Below are positions 12,080-23,182 of a stretch of DNA of 64,000 bases, piece after piece. A program made the translations under genes and the position numbers. The notes beneath the pieces are model-generated. The model ran no database searches. It had not been told where the DNA came from and was given only the letters and a program-made list of their open reading frames with translations. The stretch is from Phaseolus vulgaris (Eukaryota > Streptophyta > Magnoliopsida > Fabales > Fabaceae): assembly GCF_000499845.2 (NCBI RefSeq), contig NC_023753.2:19752477-19816476 (forward strand), given 5' to 3'. Each line of letters opens with the position of its first letter. Within the stretch, counting starts at the first letter, position 1.

Positions 12080-13068
12080 ATGAGGACAACGCGGTCCAGC
12101 TCAGTCGCGTCGTCGACCGAAGAGGACCCTGTATCCATGGTGCAAGTGATGGAAATGATGAGGACGTTGCAGGAGAACGTGGCTGCATCACGTTCTGAAC
12201 AAGAGACAATGCACGAGGCACTAGTGGCCTCACAGGCTAGAAATGAAGAGCTTAACAGAGTCAATGAAGAGTTACGTAAAGCCCTTCAGGGACAGAAGGA
12301 GCTTGCGACTGGGGACAGATCTACACCCCCGTCCCCACCGCCTAATTTTCCGATGCCGTTTTCTCAGGAGATCATGGACGCGGTGGTCCCTGCAAATGCG
12401 GTAGCAGTGAAAGAATCTTTCATCGGGGTGGAGGATCCTGAGGCTCATCTCACGGCGTTTCACACGCAGATGATGCTCTCAGGTGGTTCGGATGCATTCT
12501 ACTGCAAGGTGTTCATGAGTACCCTCAGTGGAACAGCGCTGGAATGGTTCGTCAGTCTACCTACTGGCCACATTACCACCTTCCAGCAGTTCTCCAAGAT
12601 GTTCGTTGAGCAGTACATAGTAAACAAGGCACCGCCGTTGGTGTCTTACGATTTGTTTGACGTGAGGCAGTATCAAGGGGAGTCTCTGAAAGATTTCTTG
12701 AACAGATTCGGAGCTCAGATTGTTCGCTTGCCAGGTAAGGATGAAGATATGTTTGTGCATGCATTCAAAAAGGGCGTGTTGCCTGGACCGTTTAGTGAAT
12801 CGCTGATCAGAAGCCACCCCGCCACCTTCGCTGAAATCTGGCAGCGTGTCGTGGCTCACATCGCTGCTGAGAGCGAAGTTTCCGAGAAGAGAGGAAATTG
12901 CGGCAGGGAAGAAGGATCAAAGGATGCATCATCCTTATGATCCAAAGAAGAGCAAGAGCAAGGGGCCAGGGCGGCCTAGAGAGTCTAATCGCCAACCAAG
13001 GTACGAGTTTGTGATGGGATTGGCTGACTTGATCGCCATTCCGAACATTGCTGCCAGGCTCAAGGCAC
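12080..13068 (+). pseudogene. gag of element J, frameshifted and truncated
   Basis: Encodes a Tat-lineage capsid precursor. An N-terminal coiled-coil rich in E/R/N (about residues 20-75) is followed by the capsid core, with VEDPEAHLTAFHTQMMLSGG near residue 120, and ends in basic, nucleic-acid-binding sequence. The start at 12080 (MRTTRSSS) matches MRKMRSNRSS of H and L in position. Relative to H a deletion near 12890 shifts the frame, so the C-terminal part (HHPYDPKK, GLADLIAIPNI) is read in another phase. The gene breaks off at ARLKAP, where element I's LTR begins. The downstream zinc-knuckle is missing. Not functional. Confidence 0.85.
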
Positions 13069-13641
13069 CTAGAGCGTCTAGGCCATGATGGGGGAGTGGC
13101 TACATAAGAAGCATCTAGAAGGACCGTCTAGCTCACCACACATGGATCAAGCTACGGTTTGGGAAAGCCTTGTAATTGGTACATGAAGGCCCATTAGGGG
13201 TACTTAGTAGATAGGATAGTGTAGAAAGCACTTTTGGATGGAAACATTCTAGAATCTAGGGTTGTGTGGCCGGTCATTGCACATGGCACATGGCTTAGAA
13301 TTTAGATTTAATTTTGGTTTTCTTTTTCTTAGAATTCAGCTTAACATTTACGTCCAAGATAGCCTATAAATAGGAAGGCTATCTCTTTGTATTTTTCAAG
13401 TTTATTTGAGTAAGGTTATGCTGCCATTTTTGTGCACAAGCTTTACTTCTCCTAGAAATCTAGGCTCTAAACTTCAATCCTTTCACCTTCTCCCTTGAGC
13501 TGGCCGAACCACTCAAACACCATACTCATCATGCACCTACAAGGCCAACACAACTCCTAGGAGGGTCTTGATCATCTCACCCATTGCTTCCGCACCTTAT
13601 TTTCTACTTTGATTCAAGAAGAACACATGAAAATGCCATCA
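13069..13641 (+). repeat. LTR of element I, 5'-truncated
   Basis: It aligns with the solo LTR at 44188-44896 from GAGCGTCTAGGCCATGATG onward, which lies inside that LTR rather than at its start. TATA box TATAAATAG at 13375. It ends GCCATCA before the primer site. The J gag frame reads a few codons into it. Confidence 0.8.
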
Positions 13642-13660
13642 TTTGGTATCAGAGCTTTGG
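13642..13660 (+). promoter_or_regulatory. Primer-binding site of element I
   Basis: TTTGGTATCAGAGCTTTGG contains a perfect TGGTATCAGAGC match to the plant initiator-Met primer site. Confidence 0.9.
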
Positions 13661-15507
13661 TTCTTCAAGATGAGTAGCTCCTTGTCTTTTAAATTTTAGT
13701 TCTTCTTTATTTCATATTGTCATCTACTTTCCTTACTTGTCTTGCTGTTTTTTACATTTTAAATTGTTCTTGGTGTGCTTATGGAAGATCCAACCGAAGC
13801 ACAATTGTTCAATTGATCTTGAACAAATTCTGTGCAGCTTGTGATAGGATTCCTTACACCATTGAGTGGCTGTTTTCTTTTAGGAATTTGAGTCCTTATT
13901 GCTTTCTTAATTTTGCTTCATTTTATGCTTTGAGTCTTTATTTTCTGAATCTATAAATGTTGTGTCAAGTCATGTGAATCCATATTTGTCAACAATTCTT
14001 AGTAGTCCTATTATTGGCTTGATTGTTTCTTGCTTTTGGGTCTCTTTAATTTGTTTGAATCTGCTGTTCTTTGATCCTTTGGTGCCTTTTTAATTCTTAG
14101 TTTGAGTTCATATTGTGTTTAGATCATACACAATTCTATTTCACAAATTTCCATTGTGTCTAAACTTTGGTATCTTGCTGTTTTTGTTTCCAGTTTTCAG
14201 ATTCCCCTGTTTTCACCTTTTCTGTTTTGGCTGTTTTAACCCAGAAAAATATTTCCACCAATAGGAAAATTCTGATTTTCTGGAAAATGCAAGTTTAAAG
14301 TGTTATAGAAAAGACCAAAAAAAAAATTAGGTCAAAAGAAGCAACAGAAAAAAAATGATAAATCTTTTAAGATCAGAGTGCAAATCTGAAGCGCTCCAGC
14401 TGGCCTAACCGAACACCAATTTTGCAAAATTTATTAAAAAAAAATGGTGCATCCGTTTTGAGTGAATCCAAAGCCAGATTTTAGATAAGATCCTGAATCT
14501 CTTGCATAACAAATTTCAGAGCCAAATTCCAAAAATACAGATCAGCATAAATCGGGGAACAAACACGTTTTCTGGCCCACAACATTTTCCAGTGGTGCTG
14601 TTTTTTTTTTATTTGGTCATCTAATCTAGTGCTTTTCTTTAGGAATTCTTTTGTGTGCCAACTTTTATTGAGTACCTTTAATTGTTTGCTTTAATTTCTT
14701 GAATCTCTTTCTAAGTTGTCATATTATAAAACCTTTTGGTGGTATTGTTTTCTTTCAATTAAATTTGTTTCTTGCTTTTGTTCCTTGACCTCTCTTTTTG
14801 GGTGCTGGAATTTAATTTCTCCCTTGGTGCTTATGTGCATGGAATTTGACTTGGTTTAAGGTTTAGCCCTTGTGAATAGGTGCTGGAAATTGGAGAATTA
14901 AAGCCAACATTCTAAGGAGGAAACAAAGCCAAAGCCGAAACAAGCTTTCTTGAAACAAACACTACAAACACTTAGGAGATCAACAATCAAGACAACAAAG
15001 AAGTGCACTAACCAAAAGGAGGAACAACAAAGGGAGTTTTCTCTTATTTTCTTTGCAACTTCGTTTATTGTTAATTACCTTGTTAATTACGTTTAGACGG
15101 TGAGTGTGTCTTCAAGGGCTCAAAGTGTCCAAGAAGCCTCACCTAGGGCCGAATAGTATAGCATTCTTGATTAGTAATTGTTACTTGTTTGTAATTGCTT
15201 TTCTTTTGCTTTCATAGCTACGTTTTGCATGTTTATTTTTGTTTAATTTGTGTGCTAAACCGACTAGCTTTGATTGCATAGTTAGCTTGCATTGTTTTCT
15301 TGCATTTATTTCTCAACTTATTTGTGTTCTAAGTGTTTCACTAAGAGAAAGTCTTGTGTGAAGATATTGGGGGATAGTTTTTGGCAAGGAAAAGGCTTGG
15401 TACTTAAGTAGTCCTTTGTGACTCACCTCCCTTACCTGGAAAACTACCTTCTTTAACTTTCCTAAACTTTCTCAAAGTAAAACACCTATATACACAAAGT
15501 TTTAGCC
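13661..15507 (+). other. Leader of element I
   Basis: T-rich non-coding leader. Near its end is GGGGGATAGTTTTTGGCAAGG, also present ahead of K's gag (about 23050), so this stretch is conserved between the two related elements. No gene seen. Confidence 0.7.
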
Positions 15508-18381
15508 ATGTCTTCTTCTTCTCACTCTCCAAAGTCTATAGAAAGTGAAGTAAAATCTTTGAAAACTCTTTTAAAAGAAGTATCCCAAGCGGTACAATTG
15601 ATATCTTTTAGACAATTGGAGAATGAGAACAAAATCAATGAGTTGGCTAAAGCTCAAGAAGAGAAATCACAAAACTCACAAAAATCAAAAAAAACTCATG
15701 CATCCCATTCTAAAAGTAATGAGACTCTAGGGGAGGGAAGCCTTAGAATTAATGACTATTACCAGCCACCCCCTAGAAGAACTAGACAAAGGGAGCAAGA
15801 GAGCCCAAAGGAAGTAAGGGTAGACCTACCCCATTTCTATGGTAAGGAAGATGTAGAAGCCTACCTAGATTGGGAGATGAAAGTAGAGCAACTCTTTGCT
15901 TGCCATAGAGTGAGTGAAGAGAGGAAAGTACCCTTAGCAACCCTTAGTTTCCAAAGCAATGCCATGTATTGGTGGACCTCTCTAGAGAGAGACCGACGTC
16001 TTCATAGGGAGCCTTCCATAGAAAATTGGAATGACCTTAGGGGAGCCCTAAGACGTCGCCACATACCTTCCTATTACCATAGGGAGTTGATGGACAAGCT
16101 CCAAAGACTCCAACAAAAGAACTTAAGTGTGGAAGAGTATAGGCAGAAAATGGAGCTCTACATGATGAGAGCATCCATTAGAGAGGAAGAAACCACCACC
16201 ATATCTAGGTTTCTAAGTGGGCTCAACCTTGAGATAAGGGATAGAGTAGAACTATTACCCTACCAAGACTTGAATGATTTGGTTCAACTTTGCATTAAAG
16301 TTGAACAACAAAATTTGCGCAAAACTTCAAGTCAAAGGGTGGGTTCTTACTCCAACTCTTATCCCAAGAAAGACTTTAAAAGGGAGGGTAGTACACCTAG
16401 AGACGAATCCAAAGAAACTACCAAACCCTTAGTAAAAGATGCCTCCACCCCATACATCCGTGCTAGGGACACCAAGTGTTTTAAATGTTTTGGAAGAGGG
16501 CATGTGCAAGCACAATGTCCAAACCAAAGGGTTTTGTTTTTAAAAGGAAAAGATGAGTACACAAGTGGTGAGGATGAACCTAGTACTCAAGAAAAAGGGG
16601 AAGGAGAAAGGATAAATCCTTTGGAGGGGGACTTATTGATGATTCAAAGAATCCTCCACAATCAACCTAGTGCATCCATCGAGACACAACGAGAGAACAT
16701 TTTTCATACTATATGCAATGTTTTAGAAAATATATGCTCTCTTATTGTGGATGGTGGGTCATGCTGCAATTGCTGTAGCACTAGATTGATTGAAAAATTA
16801 AAACTACAAGTAGTTCCTCATCCAAAACCGTACAATTTACAATGGATCAATGAGGATGGAGAACTACGTGTAGACAAACAAGTGGAAATCGAGTTTTCTA
16901 TAGGTAACTACAAAGACAATGTTTTATGTGATGTAGTACCTATGGAAGCTTGCCACATCTTATTAGGTAGGCCATGGCAATTTGATAAGAAAACCTCCCA
17001 TAATGGTCTAACTAACGAGATTTCTTTCATCCACAAGCACAAAAGATTTGTACTTAGCCCTTTACCACATTCCCAAGTGGTAAAAGACCAAATACAAATG
17101 AAACACAAAAGGGATGAAGAAAAAATAGAAAAAGAGAAAAATTTTGGGAAACAAAAGGCGTGGGAGAATAGTGTTCCTTCCCACAAGGTCATTCAACAAG
17201 TCAAGCACATAGAAAATACCTTTACAAACATGCTTCTTGTTGAACAACCTAGCCTTTCCTTTTGTAAAGGAACACTTGCAAGCATGAGCACAAAAGAAAA
17301 GTCTTTAAAAGAAGCTTGCATAGATCAAGACTATTTCTCCAATGTGTTAAGATATCCCCAAAAGAATGACAAGTTATCTATAAGCACCTACCACTTTTTG
17401 TATGAAGTAGTGCCTAGAACAACTTGCCATGTCTTATTGAGACAACCATTGCAAAATGTCCAAATTTTCATAAAAAATGGTTGTACCAACGAGACTCTCT
17501 TTGCACATAAGAGAAAAAGTCTACAAGAAGGAGAACTCATAGGGCAAATGCGAATTGATGACACTCTAGAGCTTTTAAGAGGAAAACTTTTGTCACCCAT
17601 GAGAAAAGAGGTTCAAAGACATTACTTTAGGTACAACTCTTGTTTTCAAACTACACCTAAAGCAAAGTCTCAAGAACTCTATACTCTTTCACCTTTTGTA
17701 AAAGATACTTGGGAAGACACACATTTCATATTAGAGCTTCCTAGGACAACAAAAGGTCTTGATTCTTTCTTCATGGAAGTGGATAAACTCTTCTTAAGAA
17801 AAGTGACAAGCCTCCATGATTTATTTTCAAAAATAAGGGATAGAGCTCCAAAATTTGAAGACATAGCTCTCCCTTCTATGCTTCACGAAATCATGAGGGA
17901 CACCCACAATTCTTGGGATGAGAATCCTTTTCCTTTTATACATGCATACAATGGAGTAGTCCACAAGATTACTCATATCTCTCCATTTGAAGTTGTATGT
18001 GAACATAGTCCTCTTGCCTTTTTAAAGTTGTCACCATTTCCTAAGGAAAAAGTAACTACTTTTGAAAATTTTAGAAAATATAAGAGGATTAGAGGGCACC
18101 TACAACCCTCAAAAGGGAGATATTGTGAGAAGTTGGCCAACACAAGAGAAAAACAAGAATGGCAACTTCATACAATTATTTGTTCTCCAAATGCTCACCC
18201 TAACTCCTTTGCTTTGTTTCAAGATTCACATAGGTTGATATTTGATCCGGGAGGACACATCTTGACAAAGCAAGAGGCTGCTATCCGAGATCAAGAATGC
18301 AAATCTGAGGGACGAGATGCAGAAACTCCTCGCGGCAGGCCATATCTAAGCTATCTCAGGTTAAAGACTCAGGGAAGGTAG
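15508..18381 (+). CDS. 957-codon Gag-protease fusion ORF of element I (no RT)
   Basis: One open frame. Residues ~105-275: Gag capsid core (YLDWEMKVEQLFACHR). Residue ~324: CCHC zinc knuckle CFKCFGRGHVQAQC. Residue ~412: aspartic protease LIVDGGSC, followed by a conserved protease tail ending LLGRPWQFD (residues ~465-517). A degenerate second copy of that tail follows at ~625-672 (YEVVPRTTCHVLL, then CTNETLFAHKRKS). Residues ~800-850 match the C-terminal part of integrase (HNSWDENPFPFIHAYN, SPFEVV). RT, RNase H and the integrase core are absent. The last ~23 codons belong to J. The start is supported by similarity to K's MSSPSRNSSESE. The frame may encode a working Gag, but the element needs enzymes from elsewhere. 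Confidence 0.8.
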   Translation: MSSSSHSPKSIESEVKSLKTLLKEVSQAVQLISFRQLENENKINELAKAQEEKSQNSQKSKKTHASHSKSNETLGEGSLRINDYYQPPPRRTRQREQESPKEVRVDLPHFYGKEDVEAYLDWEMKVEQLFACHRVSEERKVPLATLSFQSNAMYWWTSLERDRRLHREPSIENWNDLRGALRRRHIPSYYHRELMDKLQRLQQKNLSVEEYRQKMELYMMRASIREEETTTISRFLSGLNLEIRDRVELLPYQDLNDLVQLCIKVEQQNLRKTSSQRVGSYSNSYPKKDFKREGSTPRDESKETTKPLVKDASTPYIRARDTKCFKCFGRGHVQAQCPNQRVLFLKGKDEYTSGEDEPSTQEKGEGERINPLEGDLLMIQRILHNQPSASIETQRENIFHTICNVLENICSLIVDGGSCCNCCSTRLIEKLKLQVVPHPKPYNLQWINEDGELRVDKQVEIEFSIGNYKDNVLCDVVPMEACHILLGRPWQFDKKTSHNGLTNEISFIHKHKRFVLSPLPHSQVVKDQIQMKHKRDEEKIEKEKNFGKQKAWENSVPSHKVIQQVKHIENTFTNMLLVEQPSLSFCKGTLASMSTKEKSLKEACIDQDYFSNVLRYPQKNDKLSISTYHFLYEVVPRTTCHVLLRQPLQNVQIFIKNGCTNETLFAHKRKSLQEGELIGQMRIDDTLELLRGKLLSPMRKEVQRHYFRYNSCFQTTPKAKSQELYTLSPFVKDTWEDTHFILELPRTTKGLDSFFMEVDKLFLRKVTSLHDLFSKIRDRAPKFEDIALPSMLHEIMRDTHNSWDENPFPFIHAYNGVVHKITHISPFEVVCEHSPLAFLKLSPFPKEKVTTFENFRKYKRIRGHLQPSKGRYCEKLANTREKQEWQLHTIICSPNAHPNSFALFQDSHRLIFDPGGHILTKQEAAIRDQECKSEGRDAETPRGRPYLSYLRLKTQGR

Positions 18382-18915
18382 AGGGAGATCCGAAAGGCAA
18401 CTCTCCTTCTAGTCGAGCGAAGATGAAGTCATGAGGTGGCCCCGCAGAGGACGCTTTTTAGTTAAGAGGAAAATGGCGTCGCCGAAAGCCTATGGCTTTG
18501 AGATTGAAATAGAAAGAAGATTACACGGCGAGAACCAGATCAGCAAAGTTTTAGGCGATAACATAGAAATACACATGTCACTTGGCAGATCAGGCAAGCG
18601 AGATTTTAGATACTAAGATCGACCTACGCCCCTACTGCCCAGTAAGTGATTTCGTGTTAAACATTATTGCTATAGACTAACAGTTTGTTCAAGTTAAGTC
18701 GATTTCCAGAGAATTAAGCATCAGTTAGTGCTAAGTTAATTGGGTTGAGTAAAAACTAGCCAGTTATATCAGGTGATCGCACAACAGATAAAGTTAGAGC
18801 CACATATATACATGTATATCAAAACAGTTTGAACAGAATGAAAGTTATTACATATAAATCAAAGTTAAATACAAGAGTTTCAAGGTGATAAAATTGAAGT
18901 GGCAAATGGGAGCAA
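18312..18915 (+). other. J pol remnant and region between pol and antisense gene
   Basis: In one frame 18312-18347 reads DEMQKLLAAGHI, matching the RT N-terminal region of H and L (QKVLAAGHIREVQ). It then breaks down. The following bases include a GATCCGAAAGGC word also seen in H's post-pol region (about 47887). No gene is recognisable up to the stop of the antisense gene. Confidence 0.6.
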
Positions 18916-21294
18916 TTAAGTTGGAGGCATGATCTTGCCATCCACCACTTCGTTGTACACTGAAAACTCAGAGATGTCGAGATCGGGGAATTTGCAAGCA
19001 AACTCCTCCAAAGCAGCCCCAAAGCCTGAGGTAAGAACCTGGGCAGCTTCAAGCTCAAGCTCGTCGATCTTCTTCTTGAACCCACTGTTCTCTTCACGAA
19101 CCTAGGCAGCCTCAAGTTCAACCTCGTCGATCTTCTTCTTGAACCCACTGTTCTCCTCGCGCACTTGGGCAAGCTCTGCGGTAGTTTCGCTCAGCTCTTT
19201 AGATTTCTTGTCCCGATCTGCTTCGACCTGCCCCAGAAGGGTTTCTCTCTCGATCGACCTCTTCTCCAGTTTGGCCATCTTGGCCTCGCCAGCTTTTTCG
19301 TCCTCCTACAGCTCAGCTATTCTAGCCCTCATAGGGACGAGCTTGCTCTCTAACTCAAGGCGTCTTGAAGTTTGTTGTGCAGTTTCTGGCGCAATTCAGC
19401 TTTATCCTTGCACAAATTTCAGAGTTCATCGTTGAGAGCATTTTCCACCCGCGAGAACTCTAGCCCTTGCATCAGCATGTCACATTTGAGTTTATCAGCT
19501 GCGGCTCTCGCGGTGCTCGCCTCCTCCTGATGGATGCGGTTTTCGATTTCGAGCTTACTCAGGGAATCCTTCAGACCTTCCCCGACGACTCGAGGAAGGT
19601 TCTCGACAACCATGGCATTTAGGTGCGCGGTGAAGGTTGATTCTCGCCACCACCCTCACAAGGTTGGATGGCGAGGAGAATCTCTTGGTGTGGCGGTGAG
19701 GCAGGTTGCTCTGCTGCAGGATGAGGAGAAGCTTGCGTATCCGCGAGCTGTTCGGGTATAGCTTCAGCAGCTGAGGCGTTTGAAGCGAGAAAATCCCCAG
19801 CGGACTCGAAGGGTGTGGAGGCGCTAGGGGGGTTCTCGGCATAGTCCGGGGTGGTGCCTGCAGCTGCTGGTGGCTCAGCTGCAGTCGCCCTTTTCCTCTT
19901 ATGGACTAGCCCGTCCTCGATGCTTTCATCCTCCTCCTTGTCTGACACCACCCTGGGGGCCTTCCTCTTACCCCTTTTTGGTGGCAGTTTCTTTCGCTCA
20001 AGGGTAGGAAGAGCGACGGCGGTGGATGGGCCAACCGGTGGAGATTTGCCTTGGGCAGCGGCGGCTTCTGCAACAGAATTGGGGATGGTTTGGGAGCCCG
20101 CCGCCAGATTATGAAGTTTGGCAATGGAGCGCAGCTTGGCCATCTTTTCTTTCCCCATCATTGTACCTGCATAAAGAAACCAATGATCACAAACCAGTCA
20201 AATTCAAGCAGTTGATGATACACAAGAAAATAAGCAGTGTGAGTTAATGCATGGACTAACTAGTCAAGACTACATGCAAATCAGAATGACACAAGCAACA
20301 TTAGCATAAAAGGTAGGGTGATGCGAATTCAGGGAACGGGAACTCGGAGATAAGGGGAAGACAAACCTATATGAAAGTCCAGTTGACTTTCGTGGAATTC
20401 GTAGGTGATGATAGAGGATGTGGCCAAGGTTATGTTGGAGGAGGCAACTCCTTTCCAGAAGTTGCATGGGTCTTTGTGGAGCTCCCTCATCTTTTCTGGA
20501 CCTCTAGCCCTCCTGAAGTTGTCCTTAGACTCCTTCTTTCCCTTGTTCACCCAATACAAGGGAAATTCGTCGAGGAGGGTGGGGTCTTGGTCATATCAGC
20601 AAACGCGCACGAACTTGCCCTTCCAGTCCTTGTAAGATTGCTGGAAGATGGAGAGGATGGACCTCCCAGCAACCCCGTTGAGGCTGACCCATAGACGATC
20701 ACCTGGGTTCTTGGCCTCGAACAAAAATAGGAACACGTCCATGGAGGTTGGGTGTCCCAAGTGCGCACAGATAATTTGGGCAGGGGCTATGTCAAGCTCG
20801 GTCAAGAGCTCCCTCTCGAAGCGAGTGAAGGGGAAGCGGAGCTTGACCTTCTTGACCATGGTGGCATAGACGAAGCAGAAGGGTTCACCATTGCTCCCCT
20901 GGTCTTCGGTGCAGATGGGCTCTCTGGGAGGACAAGGATGAACACTGACCTTGTCATCATGTTCCTTGCTGAAAGAAAGGTGAGCTTGATCACCTTTCTT
21001 GAGGCGAAGGACGTCGATGTCGGTGTTGATAGAAGAGGTCTCACCCAGCAAAGCAGAAGTAGCCCAGGGATACAGCTGTTTGTAGTCAGGAAGGGGTCTC
21101 ACAGCCACGCTGGTTTGAGGTGGGGTTGGTTGCGGTTGGTGAGGTCGAGAGATCGCGGGTCTCACGGCCTGGCTCGAAGGGATGCTGGGATCCCTTGGTG
21201 GATTGCGAGAGGAGGAAGGGTTGACCCTACAAGTTTTCGTCGGAGGGTTTTGAGAAGATGGAGGAGGGTTTGGCGTGATTTTCGTGCGAGCCAT
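18916..21294 (-). pseudogene. Antisense gene (aORF) of element J, decayed
   Basis: Counterpart of the intact gene at 48386-51045. Exon 1 (21294-20367) starts MARTKITPNPPPSS. It carries the conserved FCFVYATMVKKVKLRFPFTRFERELLTEL-type region, resembling the Pfam 'putative gypsy type transposon' family (PF04195), and lacks about 15 residues present in H. A TGA interrupts it near 20595. A 200-bp GT-AG intron (20366-20167) sits at the same place and phase as in H. Exon 2 (20166-18916) begins GTMMGKEKMAKLRS, has basic patches (PKRGKRK, HKRKR) and coiled-coil sequence with frame breaks, and ends FPDLDISEFSVYNEVVDGK. Function unknown. Confidence 0.75.
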
Positions 21295-21851
21295 CAGAAG
21301 ATCTGCAAAGAAGATGAAAAAGGGAAGAGATGAGAGTTCATAAACAGAATGACTCAACAGAAAAGAAGAAGACAGAACGAACAAGGGGGGCTCGCAGAGA
21401 GAAAGCTAGAAAACCTAGACGCAAGGAAAAGCGAAGCAAAGAACAAAAACAACCCACAACGTATGCTCCAGACAGTTAATGGATGATGCAAACCGATTAA
21501 AATGCAGGAAATGTTAGTGGGAAGAGATGAACGGTTACCTTTTGATGATCAGAGGTGTGTTGAGCAAGATGATGATCGAGGAAGACGAAGCGTTCGCTAG
21601 AGTATTTCGGGAGTTTGGAGTGAAGAAGAAGATAATGAAACATTGAAGTGGCGCGAATGTTTTAAGAATTTTGAACGTTGCAAGAAGCGGAAACGGCAAA
21701 GAATAATAGTCGTTGATAAGTCCACGTGTCGTTTGATCGGAGGGGTTGGTGAAATGTCAAATCAGTAAACAATATGAGCGCCAGCGTACAAGGCCACGTA
21801 GACCGCTGAAAATTCAACTCGTTAGTCTTTTCGCTGGACAAGCCACAACTC
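21295..21851 (+). other. J region between antisense gene and polypurine tract
   Basis: About 560 bp with no coding signal. It must hold any promoter of the antisense gene. It is alignable in part to 51046-51631 of H (shared CCACGTGTCG and TCTTTTCGCTGGAC words). Confidence 0.5.
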
Positions 21852-21867
21852 AAGACTGGGGGGCTTG
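21852..21867 (+). promoter_or_regulatory. Polypurine tract of element J
   Basis: AAGACTGGGGGGCTTG immediately precedes the 3' LTR and is identical to the tract of H at 51632-51647. Confidence 0.85.
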
Positions 21868-22967
21868 TGTACCGATCAGGTCATCGGGTGTGACGACGTG
21901 GTTAGTAAGTGACTATGTGGAGCGTGCTTAGCGGGACACGTGAACAAGGGAAAGATGAATGGTCCAGAACTGAGCATAGTCGTCGTTTGTGGAAGTGGCG
22001 TTCTGCAGTGTACATATTCGGTTGTCGCCAGGTTTTCGTGTAATCGTCGTGTTAGATAATGGAAGATCAAGTGGTCTGACATCGCCACAAGAAGCACATC
22101 GCCGGGTTTTCCAGTAAACTTAGTGGAAGCTTTTGGAGGTTCAGGCGAGTAATTTCAAGCGTGTAAGTTCAGTAAAGATGATTGTTACATCAACATGGAG
22201 CGTGAAGGTTGAGTGAGTTGGAGGAAACAACTTGCTCATCGACGACGGGATTCCCGAAGTGGACATTTGTCGATGGCGAGGTTTTCTCAGCTAGAACATG
22301 CATGGCGTAGCAAAGAGGAGGGTGGCACTTGCGACAAGTGATATCACAGAGACGGTGTACTTTGTTGCATCTGATACTTGCCTTGTCAAGTGGTGTTCCA
22401 GAGCGTGTTACGTGCTAGAGTACTCCTTGAATAGGAGGCTTGGCCGCGCGACTAATTACTACATAGAAATTACGCTCAAGTTACCCCAACCCAGATGACG
22501 ACACGTGTAGGGTTGGATGTTACATAGAAATGACGCTCAAGTTATCCTAGCTCAGATGATGACACGTGTAGGGCTGGGTACTACCTGTTACCCCAACCCA
22601 GATGATGACACGTGCAGGGTTGGATGCGAGCCACGCGTCCAAAGCGTAACTGCCTGGAGAGAGAAAAAACCTAGGTATAAAGGTAAACTTAACAGAATTT
22701 GCACGGGTACATTCATTACGGCTCATTGTTTTTTGGTTGAGAGCACTTTAGTACGGTTCTACAACACTTAGTTTTCACTCAGTTTTTGGGTGTTCCTGTT
22801 ACTGACTTGAGCGTCGGAGCGCCACCGGCCGCAGAGGCGCCATCTTGTGTTTTCAGGTTCTCAGAGAGGCAATCTGTAGCGTGGACTTGAAGCGCGTGTG
22901 GTGCGAAAGCTGGTGAGGAAGACCATGACGAGGCATCGTTCTTGCGCTTGGTCAACCGACAGGATCA
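21868..22967 (+). repeat. 3' LTR of element J
   Basis: 1100 bp, TGTACCGATC...CAGGATCA, then target duplication GTTTT (22968-22972). TATA box near 22676, U5 module 22802-22857. It retains about 45 bp near the end that the 5' copy has lost. Confidence 0.9.
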
Positions 22968-23182
22968 GTTTTCTTTGCATAAAATTGTGTTTTCATTCTA
23001 CTTGTGACTCACGTAGTTTAGTTAGAAAAAGGTGTGAGGAAAGTTTTGAGGGATAGTTTTTGGCAAGGAAAGACTCGGTACTTAAGAAGTCCTAGTGACT
23101 CACCTCTCTTTCTTGGAATGCTACCTTCACTACTATCTTTATCTTTTTTGAGGTAAAATACTTAAGACACAAGTCTTTAACT
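22968..23182 (+). other. Leader of element K, part 2
   Basis: Resumes after J's target duplication and runs to K's gag ATG. It contains the GGGATAGTTTTTGGCAAGG stretch shared with element I's leader. Confidence 0.75.

Larger units (their letters stand above)
13069..18311 (+). mobile_element. Element I: non-autonomous relative of K inside J, both ends trimmed
   Basis: It has an LTR (13069-13641, lacking its first ~100 bp compared with the solo LTR at 44188-44896), an initiator-Met primer site, a 1.85-kb leader and one long ORF with Gag, zinc knuckle, protease and a trace of integrase but no reverse transcriptase. No 3' LTR follows: the sequence switches to a scrap of J's RT at about 18312. 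A deletion spanning I's 3' end and J's protease/RT is the simplest explanation. No target duplication is visible, as expected with both ends lost. Confidence 0.75.
10861..22967 (+). mobile_element. Element J: Tat-lineage Ty3/gypsy retrotransposon with 5-bp TSD GTTTT
   Basis: Complete ends: LTRs 10861-11915 and 21868-22967, flanked by GTTTT at 10856-10860 and 22968-22972. Inside are a GGGCCCACCGTGGGGCC primer region, gag 12080-13068, intruding element I, a scrap of RT, a decayed antisense gene on the minus strand (18916-21294) and a polypurine tract. Protease, nearly all of RT, both RNase H domains and integrase are absent, so this copy could not move by itself. It is inserted in K's leader. 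Confidence 0.9.

Noticed and set aside
15508..18381. 957-codon frame considered as a domesticated host gene
   Set aside because: It sits directly behind an LTR, perfect primer site and retroelement leader, and its 3' end runs into a deletion junction.
20596..21333. 193-codon plus-strand frame at 20752-21333 opposite the J antisense gene
   Set aside because: Shadow of the exon 1 sequence; low complexity, no relatives in H or G at the protein level.
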